Source: Gammaproteobacteria bacterium (GTDB lineage Bacteria; Pseudomonadota; Gammaproteobacteria; Pseudomonadales; Pseudohongiellaceae). From it: a stretch of DNA of 64,000 nucleotides. Shown piece after piece: positions 18,268 through 28,630 of this stretch. Made by a program: the position numbers and the translations under genes. The notes beneath the pieces were generated by a model. That model did not search any database, had not been told where the DNA came from, and saw only the letters and a list, made by a program, of their open reading frames with translations. How positions within the stretch are numbered: position 1 is the first letter of the stretch; every line of letters begins with the position of its first letter. The stretch is from positions 1 to 64,000 of the forward strand of contig JAFMKB010000005.1 of NCBI GenBank assembly GCA_017853205.1, given 5' to 3'.

Positions 18268-18834
18268 TTACTTCAGGTATTTGGTCATGGCAGGTGAAAA
18301 TATAGACAATAAGTACAGCATTAGCAGCGCACCTATTGCATCGCCGATCATCATGGGTAGCATCAAACCTGGAGGGGTCGATAACTCGGGTGAGAAAAAA
18401 ATAACCATTGAATTGAGGGATGAGCTGACGATTGCGGTTGATGCCGAAAGCACAAGTATGGTGCGCAATGATAGGCCAGTCATGTCCGCGGTAAGCTCTG
18501 ACCGAAAAGCTGCACTTAACCGCATCAGCGAGAGCACTCCCCACGCAATAACGCCATTAAACATAACAATAATGACAGTAGCGCGGCTTACTGCCTCGAC
18601 CGAGGGGATAGTGAACGCTGCGCCGAGTATCAATCCTAACGCACCAGGAATACCAAAGAGTAAAACCGCGACTGGCCGTAAGGCAGCGGGCAGAAAAATG
18701 AGACTTACAAGAGGAGCAATTTCGGCGGCGTCAAAGAAGTAGCTATTAGCGTAGAAAAGCAGTGTCCAAAGAGCCGCGACAAACAACACATAGCCAGTGT
18801 TAACATACAATCTATTGAGCATAGGCAACTTCAC
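18268..18834 (-). CDS. Polytopic membrane protein, possibly MASE1-like
   Basis: Several hydrophobic segments, e.g. LFGIPGALGLILGAAF and MIGDAIGALLMLYLLSIF. Confidence 0.5.
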   Translation of the reverse strand: MKLPMLNRLYVNTGYVLFVAALWTLLFYANSYFFDAAEIAPLVSLIFLPAALRPVAVLLFGIPGALGLILGAAFTIPSVEAVSRATVIIVMFNGVIAWGVLSLMRLSAAFRSELTADMTGLSLRTILVLSASTAIVSSSLNSMVIFFSPELSTPPGLMLPMMIGDAIGALLMLYLLSIFSPAMTKYLK

Positions 18835-18994
18835 GCGAGCGTTAAATAGTCTCGTCTTATTCGCGAGCCGTTTTTTCTCTGTTTAAGCGATAACATTAGC
18901 CTACTCTTGTGATAAAGACCACTAGGAAAAAGCGCTTAACGCCCGAAAATTACCACTGTGCTAAGTAATGCCTCACTAATCGCCGGTAACCTTA

Positions 18995-20137
18995 ATGAAA
19001 TCAAAACTCCCAGATATAGGCACAACAATTTTTACGGTGATGTCCAAAATGGCGGCCGACTGCGGCGCTATCAACCTGTCGCAAGGGTTCCCAGACTTCG
19101 ATTGCCCAGACCGGCTTCGGGAATTGGTGGCCCAACATCTCAACGATCGAAAGAACCAGTACCCGCCCATGGCCGGTATTTTGCCGCTTCGGGAAGAGAT
19201 TGCGGCGAAGGTAGAGACGCTTTATGGGGCGCAGGTGTGTCCCGAGAGCGAGGTGACGGTCACCTCGGGCGCCACAGAGGCGTTGTTCGATGCGATTCAG
19301 GCAACAGTCGGCAGCGGCGACGAAGTCATTCTTTTCGACCCAGCCTATGACTGCTACGACCCGGCAATTCGGCTTGCCGGTGCGACACCCGTGCGACTCC
19401 CGCTTTCCTTGCCCACCTACGAAATCGACTTCGAGGCGCTAGCGCAAGCCATTACACCGCGCACACGCATGGTGATGATCAACTCGCCGCATAATCCCTG
19501 CGGCAGCGTTTTAACGCGTGAAGCGCTGGATAAGCTTGCCGCGACAATTAGAGGTCACGACATTATGGTGCTCTCGGACGAGGTCTACGAGCACATGGTG
19601 TTCGACGGTCGGGGGCATGCGAGTGTGCTCGGACATGAAGAGCTGCGGGATAAGAGCTTCGCCGTGTTCTCGTTTGGCAAAACCTACCACGCGACCGGCT
19701 GGAAGCTCGCCTATTGCGTTGCGCCGGCGGGCTTCACAACGGAGTTTCGTAAAGTACATCAGTTCGTTACGTTTACCAGTGTGAGCTTTTTGCAGTATGC
19801 GCTGGCTGATTACCTGCGCGAATGCCCGCAGCACGCAACTGAACTTTCAAGTTTCTATCAAGCAAAACGTGACCGCTTCTGCGACTTGCTCGCACCCTCG
19901 CGCTTTCGCTTTACGCCCTCGGCGGGCACGTATTTTCAGCTTGCCGATTACAGCGAGTTAAGCGACGAAGATGACATGAGTTTTGTGACGCGTCTCACGC
20001 GCGAGCACGGCGTCGCGGCGATTCCGCTGTCGCCTTTTTTTCGCGACCCTCAGCCTGATTCACGCATTATCCGCTTCTGCTTCTGTAAAGAAGAGGAAAC
20101 TCTCGCCGCGGCGGCAGAAAGACTATGTGCGCTTTAA
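18995..20137 (+). CDS. PLP-dependent methionine aminotransferase (YbdL-like)
   Basis: INLSQGFPDFDCPDRL; VFSFGKTYHATGWKLAY PLP lysine region. Confidence 0.85.
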   Translation: MKSKLPDIGTTIFTVMSKMAADCGAINLSQGFPDFDCPDRLRELVAQHLNDRKNQYPPMAGILPLREEIAAKVETLYGAQVCPESEVTVTSGATEALFDAIQATVGSGDEVILFDPAYDCYDPAIRLAGATPVRLPLSLPTYEIDFEALAQAITPRTRMVMINSPHNPCGSVLTREALDKLAATIRGHDIMVLSDEVYEHMVFDGRGHASVLGHEELRDKSFAVFSFGKTYHATGWKLAYCVAPAGFTTEFRKVHQFVTFTSVSFLQYALADYLRECPQHATELSSFYQAKRDRFCDLLAPSRFRFTPSAGTYFQLADYSELSDEDDMSFVTRLTREHGVAAIPLSPFFRDPQPDSRIIRFCFCKEEETLAAAAERLCAL

Positions 20138-21222
20138 CAGTCAACCGTCAGTCAACCAAACCGGAGTCGGCGGTGGATTTTGAAGCGCTTGCTCGGGATA
20201 TTAAGGCCTGGGGCGTAGGTCTTGGGTTTCAGGAAGTGGCGATTACTGATGTCGACCTGAGCGCTTATGAAGGGCATTTAGAAGACTGGATCGCGCGCAA
20301 CTTTCACGGCGACATGGCCTATATGGCCAACAATCACGACATGCGTGTGCACCCAGAACGGCTGCATCCCGGCACCATTCGGGTCATCTGCGTCCGCATG
20401 GACTATGCCAAACAGGCGGACAACTCCCTCGCGCCGCTAGACAACCGCGATACCGCGTATATTGCCCGCTACGCGCGCGGCCGTGACTACCACAAAGTGC
20501 TCCGAAAGCGTCTGCAGAAGCTTGCCGATAAAATTCAAGAGAAAGCAGGACCGATTGGGTATCGCGCGTTTGTCGATAGCGCACCTGTGCTAGAGCGCGC
20601 GCTGTCGGAAAAATCCGGGCTAGGGTGGATCGGCAAAAATACGATGCTGATTAATAAAAACGCAGGCTCGTGGTTTTTCCTCGGTGAACTGTTCACCGAC
20701 CTACCGCTGCCCATCGACAAACCTGACCAGCCGCATTGTGGCACCTGCCATGCTTGTTTAGACGTTTGCCCCACCAACGCCTTTGCTGCGCCAAATCAGC
20801 TCGACGCGCGCAAGTGCATTTCGTATCTCACCATTGAGCTACGCACCGCGATTCCGGAGGAGTTTCGGGCGGCGATGGGCAACCGTGTATTCGGTTGCGA
20901 CGACTGTCAGCTAGTGTGCCCGTGGAATAAATTTGCCGAGGTGTCACCAGAGCAAGACTTTTCGCCACGCAACAGGCTCGACGCCGAATCGCTTACCACG
21001 CTGTTCGCCTGGTCCGAAGAGGAATTTCTGGCTAACACCGAAGGCTCACCCATTCGGCGCATCGGCTACGAGTGCTGGCTGCGGAATATCGCAGTGGGTC
21101 TGGGCAATGCGCCAACGAGCGAAGAGACGGTCGCCGCGCTTACTGCGCGTGCTGCGCACCCGTCGGCGCTCGTGAGAGAACACGTAGAGTGGGCGCTTCA
21201 ACGACATAAGGGAGTAAGTTAA
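20125..21222 (+). CDS. queG: Epoxyqueuosine reductase
   Basis: Ferredoxin motif CGTCHACLDVCPTNAF; CDDCQLVCPWN; LSEKSGLGWIGKNTMLI. Confidence 0.92.
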   Translation: MCALTVNRQSTKPESAVDFEALARDIKAWGVGLGFQEVAITDVDLSAYEGHLEDWIARNFHGDMAYMANNHDMRVHPERLHPGTIRVICVRMDYAKQADNSLAPLDNRDTAYIARYARGRDYHKVLRKRLQKLADKIQEKAGPIGYRAFVDSAPVLERALSEKSGLGWIGKNTMLINKNAGSWFFLGELFTDLPLPIDKPDQPHCGTCHACLDVCPTNAFAAPNQLDARKCISYLTIELRTAIPEEFRAAMGNRVFGCDDCQLVCPWNKFAEVSPEQDFSPRNRLDAESLTTLFAWSEEEFLANTEGSPIRRIGYECWLRNIAVGLGNAPTSEETVAALTARAAHPSALVREHVEWALQRHKGVS

Positions 21223-21271
21223 CGCTTACTTTTATTTAATAAGGCTAAAAATTCTAGGACTAGTCTGCTCG

Positions 21272-21814
21272 CTACGGGACAATAAAGTGCTTGCGGTAAT
21301 ACCTGAGCTCTTCGATCGATTCGCGAATATCATCCAGCGCCTGATGCGTCGCTTTCTTAGTCAGCCCTCTCATAATTTCCGGCTTCCAGCGAGCAGCTAG
21401 TTCTTTTAGCGTGCTCACATCGAGGTTGCGGTAATGAAAGAAAGCCTCGAGTTCGGGCATGTAATTGGCCATAAATCGGCGGTCTTGGCAGATGCTGTTG
21501 CCGCACAGTGGCGAGGCATTGGGCTCGGCGTACTCGGCAAGAAAAGCAAGGGTCTGGCGTGTGGCCTCGGCTTCGTCGATCGTGCTTGCCTTCACACGCT
21601 CGATGAGTCCGGAGCGCCCGTGATGGGTTTGGTTCCACTCGTCCATCGCGTCGAGTACCGCATCGCTCTGCTTTATAGCGAGCACAGGGCCCTCGGCGAT
21701 GAGGTTTAGGTTTTCGTCTGTGACGATTGTTGCTATCTCAATGATGCGATCGCTCGCCGGGAGCAATCCCGTCATCTCAAGATCGATCCACACTAAATTT
21801 TTGGCTTTGTTCAT
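21272..21814 (-). CDS. orn: Oligoribonuclease
   Basis: [40 protein letters not shown]. Confidence 0.95.
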   Translation of the reverse strand: MNKAKNLVWIDLEMTGLLPASDRIIEIATIVTDENLNLIAEGPVLAIKQSDAVLDAMDEWNQTHHGRSGLIERVKASTIDEAEATRQTLAFLAEYAEPNASPLCGNSICQDRRFMANYMPELEAFFHYRNLDVSTLKELAARWKPEIMRGLTKKATHQALDDIRESIEELRYYRKHFIVP

Positions 21815-21929
21815 TAGTTCACCTTTATCAAGCCTCAAGTGTAACAAAGCCTTAAACGGGGGAATATGCAATAATCCACTGCTCTGATTGCGCTGCGGTT
21901 ACCGCACGCAAAGACATCGAGAGCCACAC

Positions 21930-22916
21930 TTGACCAAACGACGACTTAGTAAGCAGCAGCTCGGCCGCATCGCCAAAAATCAGGGGCGTGAGCTTGGCAA
22001 CGCGGCGCAGGATGCCGCGACACTCTCGGATGCCCGAGTCAACGGTGTGGTGATAAGCCACTTCGGCAAGCAGTTAGATATCGAGCCGCTAGACGGCGGC
22101 GACATCGTGCGCTGTCATCAGCGCGCTAATTTGCCCGCGCTCGTTACCGGCGACCGCGTTGTGTGGGAGGCGGGAGACGACGGTGTTGGCGTCGTTCTCG
22201 CGCTCGGCGAGCGCCGTAGTGTGTTCGCGCGTCCGGTTTTTGGCGGCGTGGTAAAACCTATGGCGGCCAATATCGACGTTGTGCTTGTCGTGCTTGCGCC
22301 CACGCCGATGCCGATGGCGAATCTCATCGACCGCTATCTTGTTGCTATCGAGACTCTCGGCCTGCAGCCGATGCTGATCCTTAACAAAAGCGACCTTAAA
22401 AGCCAATGCGAAGACCTCGACCGACTCGAGGCGATGCTCGAGATTTACCGCAGCCTAGATTATCCCGTGCTTGAGGTATCCGCGACGACCGGTGATGGAC
22501 TCTCGGTGCTTGCCGACGCGCTACAGGGCATTACAACGGTGCTCGTTGGACAGTCGGGCGTAGGTAAGTCTTCACTTGTAAATGCGCTCGGTGTCGACAA
22601 GGCGCTCGCGCCGGTAGGCGGGCTGTCGACTGTGCACGACAAGGGCATGCACACCACGACCACCTCGCGACTTTTCCACCTTGCTGGCTTCGATCTGATC
22701 GACTCCCCAGGTATCCGAGAATTCGGGCTCGGGCACATTAGCCCGCAGCAGGTTTTCGATGGCTTTGTCGAACTGCGGGCGCTAGCAGGGCAGTGTAAAT
22801 TTCGCGACTGTGCGCATCAGGGCGAACCAGATTGCGCGCTGCAGGCAGCGGTCGAGGCGGGCACAATTCACGAAGATCGTCTCTCAAGTTACTTTCAGAT
22901 ACTCGACTCGCTTTAG
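21930..22916 (+). CDS. rsgA: Ribosome small-subunit-dependent GTPase A
   Basis: Circularly permuted GTPase motifs LNKSDL, GQSGVGKSSLVNAL, DSPGIREFGL; probable TTG start. Confidence 0.9.
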   Translation: MTKRRLSKQQLGRIAKNQGRELGNAAQDAATLSDARVNGVVISHFGKQLDIEPLDGGDIVRCHQRANLPALVTGDRVVWEAGDDGVGVVLALGERRSVFARPVFGGVVKPMAANIDVVLVVLAPTPMPMANLIDRYLVAIETLGLQPMLILNKSDLKSQCEDLDRLEAMLEIYRSLDYPVLEVSATTGDGLSVLADALQGITTVLVGQSGVGKSSLVNALGVDKALAPVGGLSTVHDKGMHTTTTSRLFHLAGFDLIDSPGIREFGLGHISPQQVFDGFVELRALAGQCKFRDCAHQGEPDCALQAAVEAGTIHEDRLSSYFQILDSL

Positions 22917-22949
22917 CCCTATAACCCGCGAGTTGAACTATAATGCCGC

Positions 22950-23825
22950 ATGCCTAATTTATTCGTCACACTTCAAAAACTTGTCCCACAGCATTTGCTC
23001 TCGCGCGTTGTGGGCAGGGTTGCCGAAAGCGGCCGTCTCAAGAAACCTTTTATACGCTGGTTTGTAAAACGCTACAGCGTCGACATGAGTGACGCGCAAG
23101 AACAAGACCCGCTTGCTTACGAAAATTTTAATGCGTTTTTTACCCGCGCACTCAAAGCAGGTGCGAGACCGTTTGCCGAAGGCATCAATGATGCGTTGCC
23201 GATTTTGTGCCCCGCCGATGGCGCGATTAGCCAGCTCGGCGAGATTAACGAGCACGGGTTACTACAGGCAAAGGGACGTTATTATACCGTCGCTGATCTG
23301 CTTGCGAGCAATCAAGACGCTGCAGACTTCGACGGCGGAAGTTTCGCCACAGTTTATCTGTCGCCCAAAGATTACCACCGGGTGCATATGCCGGTTGCTG
23401 GCAAGCTGACCAAAATGAGCTATATACCAGGCGATTTGTATTCGGTTAACAAGCAGACAGCCGAAGGCGTGCCTAATCTGTTTGCGCGCAACGAGCGCCT
23501 TGTGTGTTTGTTCGACACCGAACTGGGTCCCATGGCGGTAGTGCTTGTGGGTGCAATGATCGTTGCAGGAATCGAGACCGTGTGGGCAGGGCGGGTTTGC
23601 CCCGGTCGAGACAGGCATAAAGTTCAGGTAACACAGTATGAAGCGACTGTGCCCGCGATAGAACTTGCCGCGGGCGCCGAGATTGGCCGTTTCTATTTGG
23701 GCTCTACCGCCATTGTGCTTTTTGGTCACGCAGCGGTTGAGCTAAACGGAAAACTCGCTGCCGACTCACCGGTGCGAATGGGTCAGCTACTGGGCCTCGC
23801 GGGTCCCTCAGCGCTAACCGAATAA
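22950..23825 (+). CDS. psd: Phosphatidylserine decarboxylase proenzyme
   Basis: LSPKDYHRVHMP; LGST cleavage motif in FYLGSTAIVLFG. Confidence 0.93.
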   Translation: MPNLFVTLQKLVPQHLLSRVVGRVAESGRLKKPFIRWFVKRYSVDMSDAQEQDPLAYENFNAFFTRALKAGARPFAEGINDALPILCPADGAISQLGEINEHGLLQAKGRYYTVADLLASNQDAADFDGGSFATVYLSPKDYHRVHMPVAGKLTKMSYIPGDLYSVNKQTAEGVPNLFARNERLVCLFDTELGPMAVVLVGAMIVAGIETVWAGRVCPGRDRHKVQVTQYEATVPAIELAAGAEIGRFYLGSTAIVLFGHAAVELNGKLAADSPVRMGQLLGLAGPSALTE

Positions 23826-23846
23826 CCAAACAACCAGGAAGCCAAC

Positions 23847-24533
23847 ATGAACCAAGACGAATTGAAGGCGGCCGTTGCCAAAGCGGCATTCGATTATGTA
23901 GCACGCATCATCGACGACCACAGCGGCGAATTTATTCTCGGCGTCGGTACAGGTTCGACAGCTAATCTCTTTATTGCCGAGCTCGAAAAAATAAAACACA
24001 GCATTTCGGCGACGGTTGCGAGTTCGGAAGAAAGTGCTAGGCGACTAAACGAGTTGGGCATTCCGGTTATCGATCTAAACGCCGCAGGTGTGCTGCGTGT
24101 TTATGTCGACGGCGCCGACGAGGCGAATGAGTATCTGCAGTTGATCAAAGGCGGTGGTGCGGCACTCACCCGCGAGAAAATTATTGCGGCGGCGTCCGAA
24201 GAGTTTGTGTGCATTGCCGATGAAAGTAAGCTCGTACCCTACCTCGGCACCTTCCCTCTGCCAGTTGAGGTGATTCCCATGGCGCGCAGCCACGTTGCGC
24301 GGCAGCTCGTTAAACTAGGCGGCGATCCCGTTTACCGCGAAGGTGTTATTACCGACAACGGTAACGTAATCCTCGACGTGCATAATCTCAAGATCGACGA
24401 GCCGCGAAAACTCGAGGCCGCGATTAACCAAATTGTCGGCGTTGTTGCCAATGGGTTGTTCGCTGAACGCGCTGCCGATCTCTTGCTTCTGAGTACCCAT
24501 GACGGCGTAAAAACACTTACCGCCAAAGGGTAG
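23847..24533 (+). CDS. rpiA: Ribose-5-phosphate isomerase A
   Basis: [33 protein letters not shown]. Confidence 0.95.
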   Translation: MNQDELKAAVAKAAFDYVARIIDDHSGEFILGVGTGSTANLFIAELEKIKHSISATVASSEESARRLNELGIPVIDLNAAGVLRVYVDGADEANEYLQLIKGGGAALTREKIIAAASEEFVCIADESKLVPYLGTFPLPVEVIPMARSHVARQLVKLGGDPVYREGVITDNGNVILDVHNLKIDEPRKLEAAINQIVGVVANGLFAERAADLLLLSTHDGVKTLTAKG

Positions 24534-24566
24534 CTGAAGCCAATTTCGTGCCTAATAAGCGAAAAA

Positions 24567-24605
24567 AACCACCTGCCCCATAGCTTACGCTATAAGTAGG
24601 TGGTT
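24567..24605. terminator. Strong hairpin downstream of rpiA
   Basis: AACCACCT-gcccc-ATAGC-ttac-GCTAT-aagt-AGGTGGTT. Confidence 0.65.
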
Positions 24606-24772
24606 CCTTAATTCGAACCTTCAAGCCGAGGGACATGGTGTCGCTTGGCTCTGTAGCCTAGGGACTTTTGCGCTTTTTAATGCGTCCTAGTCTTTAGAAC
24701 TACGTTCTCTCTTCTGTGTCTCTTACTTAGCTGTTTATTACTCAATCGCTTGAACAGGTAAAGTATCAGAGA

Positions 24773-24982
24773 CTAGAGTGGAGTGACGTTTTCCGCCTGA
24801 GGCCCTTTCTGACCTTGGGTAACTTCCATGGTCACTTTTTGGCCTTCTTGGAGAGAGCGTCGACCCGAACCGTTAATGGCGCTGAAATGTACGAAGACAT
24901 CTTTGCCACCTTCTTGCTCGATAAAGCCGAAGCCTTTCTCATCGTTAAACCACTTTACTGTACCCTCAACTGTCTCTGACAT
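24773..24982 (-). CDS. CspA-family cold-shock protein
   Basis: [30 protein letters not shown]. Confidence 0.96.
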   Translation of the reverse strand: MSETVEGTVKWFNDEKGFGFIEQEGGKDVFVHFSAINGSGRRSLQEGQKVTMEVTQGQKGPQAENVTPL

Positions 24983-25372
24983 AATTCTCTCGTGCTTAAA
25001 ATTTAATGTTATCGAATTTGGACAAGCCCAAACTCACCGACCAAAAAATGATCGAATTTGCATACTACGCATTCTGAAGAATAGATGGAAACAATTTCTG
25101 TCGCAAATTGTAGCGAGTTATTGACCCAAATAACTGAAGGGAAATAAGCAAACTTCTTGGTTTACAACCACTGCTGAAACCTTTTATGAATCACCCTTGC
25201 GTTCACTACAATATGTTGTGGACTGCGTTCTAACAAATCGCTACCCGTAGATTTGCGTTTCTACCGCGAAGTCTTCGATCGCAGTGCGTCATTGATGAGT
25301 AATCTATTCACGCATTCTGCATCAGAATAGACCGAGGGGATTACGGTTTTATTACCGCCATTTCTTGCAGCG

Positions 25373-26767
25373 CTAAAAAACTTTACCCGGGTTTAGAATA
25401 TTCGCCGGATCAAATATTGCTTTAATGGAACGCATCGCAGCTATCTCGGCTTTAGAGCGCGAATAGTGCAAATAAGGTTTCTTAATTAAGCCAACGCCAT
25501 GCTCTGCCGAAATGCTGCCGCCATGCCGCTGCACAATCTCGAAAACCCAGTCGGACACCTCGGCGCACTTTTCGAAAAAAGACTCGGGTGCTAGATCACT
25601 TGGCTTGAGAATATTTAAATGCACATTGCCGTCGCCAATATGACCGAACCAGATAATTTCGAAATCTGGGTATGCCTTGCCAATTAAATCATCCACCTCG
25701 GCCAAAAACTCTGGCACTTTTGATACGCGCACAGAGATGTCATTTTTGTAGGGCGTAAACTGCGAGATAGTTTCGGAAATGTCTTCGCGCAGGCGCCATA
25801 AATTTTTAGCCTGAGTTAGATTTTGACTAACTGTTCCGTCAATCACCCAGCCCGATTCGAGACAGTGTTCGAAGACTTCCATTGCAGTGTCGAGATCGGC
25901 GTCGGACTGATTCTCAAACTCAACCAGCGCATAAAAATTTGTGGCACTGTCAAAAGGACGCTGCAGCCCTTTCTCTGCCATTACATGCTTAAGCGCTTTT
26001 TCGGAGAAAAATTCGAACGCGGTAAGTGGTAATTTCGCCTGACAGGCCTGCAATACAGGCATAGTTGCCGCCATATTTTCGACGCCTAGCAGCATCACCG
26101 TAGGATCTTTTGGCGGGCTGGTGAGGCTCATCGTTAGCTCAACAATAAAGCCGAGTGTTCCCTCTGAGCCGATAAACAGATGTCTAAAATCGTAGCCGGT
26201 ATTGTTTTTCGCCAGTCCCTGATTAAAGCTCAGCAGCTCGCCGTTGCCGGTTACGACTTTCATACCAGCGACCCAGCTACGGGTCATGCCATAGCGAATC
26301 ACCTTAATGCCGCCGGCGTTAGTGGCGACATTTCCGCCGATCTGGCTAGAGCCCGATGACGCGAAATCAACTGGATAAAATAAGCCTTCGTTTTCGGCGA
26401 ACTGCTGCAATTGCTCGGTTACTACCCCTGGCTCACACACAACCAGACGATCAGACGGATCGAATTCAAGAATTTTGTTCATGCGATCAAACGCAACAAC
26501 AAGCTCGCCCGAGGGCGCAACCGCGCCGCCGCTAAGTCCCGTGCGGCCGCCAGATGGCACCAGTGGGACCTCCATACGCTTGGCAAATTTAACCAGCGCG
26601 ATTACCTCGTCGGTATTGGCAGGCAGTACAATCGCAACAGGCGCGGGCTTGTAGACCTTGGTCCAATCTTTGCCATAGTTGTCGAGGTCGGCCGGCGCCG
26701 TTTTGAGACCGGCCTCGCCGACGAGGTCGTGAAGAGCTTCGAGAAGCTCCGCTTTAGTGCATTTCAT
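25373..26767 (-). CDS. FAD-binding oxidoreductase, GlcD/D-2-hydroxyglutarate dehydrogenase-like
   Basis: VPSGGRTGLSGGAVAP; GHIGDGNVHLNIL; SAEHGVGLIKKPYL; divergent from serA. Confidence 0.88.
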   Translation of the reverse strand: MKCTKAELLEALHDLVGEAGLKTAPADLDNYGKDWTKVYKPAPVAIVLPANTDEVIALVKFAKRMEVPLVPSGGRTGLSGGAVAPSGELVVAFDRMNKILEFDPSDRLVVCEPGVVTEQLQQFAENEGLFYPVDFASSGSSQIGGNVATNAGGIKVIRYGMTRSWVAGMKVVTGNGELLSFNQGLAKNNTGYDFRHLFIGSEGTLGFIVELTMSLTSPPKDPTVMLLGVENMAATMPVLQACQAKLPLTAFEFFSEKALKHVMAEKGLQRPFDSATNFYALVEFENQSDADLDTAMEVFEHCLESGWVIDGTVSQNLTQAKNLWRLREDISETISQFTPYKNDISVRVSKVPEFLAEVDDLIGKAYPDFEIIWFGHIGDGNVHLNILKPSDLAPESFFEKCAEVSDWVFEIVQRHGGSISAEHGVGLIKKPYLHYSRSKAEIAAMRSIKAIFDPANILNPGKVF

Positions 26768-26964
26768 GATAGTTTCCTGAAGGCCAAGCCGCGTAGTGAT
26801 GCCGCCGCGCCCGCGTGGTGGCTAAATTCACTTTACTTCCACCTCGTATTGACGCCAATTGGTAATCGAGTGAAAGTACTGCAACGCCTATTATGGTACC
26901 ATGCGTCCGCGTTTTGAGCATCGCCTCAAGTACGCCGGCACCGAGACACGGGAACTCAAACCTT

Positions 26965-28194
26965 ATGCAATCAACTTCGCTCGATAAGCGCAAAATCAAA
27001 TTCCTCCTCCTCGAGGCTGTTCATGAAAGTGCTGTAGAAGCGCTGAAAAATGAAGGCTACGAGAACATCGAGTACCTCAAAACCTCACTAAGCGAAGACG
27101 AGTTAGTCGAAAAAATCAAAGACGTCCATTTTGTCGGTCTGCGCTCACGGACTCAGCTGACCGAGCGCGTATTTGCTGCAGCCAAAAAACTGCAGGCTGT
27201 GGGTTGCTTTTGCATCGGCACTAATCAGGTCAACCTCGACGCAGCCCTAGTGCGTGGCATCCCTGTGTTCAATGCCCCTTACTCCAATACCCGCAGCGTC
27301 GCCGAGCTTGTCATTGGCCAGACAATTTTACTACTGCGCCGCGTGCCCGAAAAAAGCGCGCTGCTGCACCGCGGTGTCTGGCAGAAAACCGCTACCGGGT
27401 CATTCGAGACACGCGGCAAAAAGCTCGGCATTGTAGGCTACGGCAATATCGGTTCGCAGCTTAGCGTTCTCGCCGAGTCTATGGGCATGAAAGTCTATTT
27501 ATACGACGTCGTGACCAAGCTGCCCCTAGGTAACGCAACACAGGTAAACTCGCTGCAGGAGCTCATGAGCACCTGCGACATTGTTACCCTTCACGTGCCT
27601 GAGACGCCCGACACTAAGAACATGATCGGCGCTAAAGAGCTCGGCTGGATGCAGCCTAGCGCGATATTCATCAACGCCTCGCGCGGCACCGTTGTAGATA
27701 TCGACGCACTTGCCGCCGCGCTGCGTGAGAACCGTCTCGCCGGTGCCGCGATTGATGTGTTCCCTGTTGAACCAAAATCCAACGACGAAGAGTTTATCTC
27801 GCCTCTTAGAGAGTTCGACAACTGCATCCTTACACCTCACGTTGGCGGCAGCACGATGGAAGCACAGCGCAATATTGGTATCGAGGTGAGCGAGAAACTT
27901 GTTCGTTACAGCGACAATGGCTCCAGCTTTGCGTCAGTAAACTTCCCTGAAGTGTCGCTCCCTGCGCACCCTGGCAAACATCGCCTGTTGCACATTCACA
28001 AAAACGTGCCCGGTGTGCTGAGCCAGATCAACAGCATTTTCTCTGAAAATGGAATCAATATCAGTTCGCAGTATCTGCAAACCAATGACAAAGTAGGCTA
28101 TGTAGTCATGGACGTAGACGTAGACGCGAGCGAGCTCGCGCTCGCGCGACTGAACGAGGTGAATGGGACGATAAAGTCTCGAGTGCTATTTTAA
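26965..28194 (+). CDS. serA: D-3-phosphoglycerate dehydrogenase
   Basis: Extensive match to remembered E. coli SerA: KIKFLLLEAVHESAVEAL, GCFCIGTNQVNLDAALVRGIPVFNAPYSNTRSVAELVIG; C-terminal ACT domain. Confidence 0.96.
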   Translation: MQSTSLDKRKIKFLLLEAVHESAVEALKNEGYENIEYLKTSLSEDELVEKIKDVHFVGLRSRTQLTERVFAAAKKLQAVGCFCIGTNQVNLDAALVRGIPVFNAPYSNTRSVAELVIGQTILLLRRVPEKSALLHRGVWQKTATGSFETRGKKLGIVGYGNIGSQLSVLAESMGMKVYLYDVVTKLPLGNATQVNSLQELMSTCDIVTLHVPETPDTKNMIGAKELGWMQPSAIFINASRGTVVDIDALAAALRENRLAGAAIDVFPVEPKSNDEEFISPLREFDNCILTPHVGGSTMEAQRNIGIEVSEKLVRYSDNGSSFASVNFPEVSLPAHPGKHRLLHIHKNVPGVLSQINSIFSENGINISSQYLQTNDKVGYVVMDVDVDASELALARLNEVNGTIKSRVLF

Positions 28195-28207
28195 GGGAGC
28201 AACACCC

Positions 28208-28579
28208 ATGACCATGACGCAGCTAATTATCGCCACTCTGGCGCTCACGCTTATCCATATTTGGTTCGTTCCCGCGTTCTTTAACCGCGTGCATTTGAAG
28301 TATCTGATGGGATCCAGAGACGAGGGCCTCGAACTGAGCGTTGGTGCGGGCAGGGCTAGTCGTGCGGCAACCAACTTCCAAGAAAGTCTCGTTCCGTTTT
28401 TGGCGATGTGTTTGCTTGCAATGATTAACGGTGTCGACCTACTTGTGCATGCGCAAGTTTGGTTAGGCCTTCGCGTGGTGTATCTGGTGTGTTACGTGGG
28501 GGGGATCAACCCAGCGCGATCTTACGTCTGGGTTGCTTCGCTTGTGGTGCTTATATTGATGGCAATAAAGCTTCTTTAG
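28208..28579 (+). CDS. MAPEG family membrane protein
   Basis: Four hydrophobic segments; RASRAATNFQESLVPFLA motif. Confidence 0.75.
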   Translation: MTMTQLIIATLALTLIHIWFVPAFFNRVHLKYLMGSRDEGLELSVGAGRASRAATNFQESLVPFLAMCLLAMINGVDLLVHAQVWLGLRVVYLVCYVGGINPARSYVWVASLVVLILMAIKLL

Positions 28580-28630
28580 ATCATAAGAACACTGCGGACG
28601 ATTCAAACCGCCCGCAGTTAGAGAGCGAGC

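Noticed and set aside
18233-18742. 169-aa plus-strand ORF opposite the membrane protein
   Set aside because: Minus strand gives a coherent polytopic membrane protein; plus ORF looks like its shadow.
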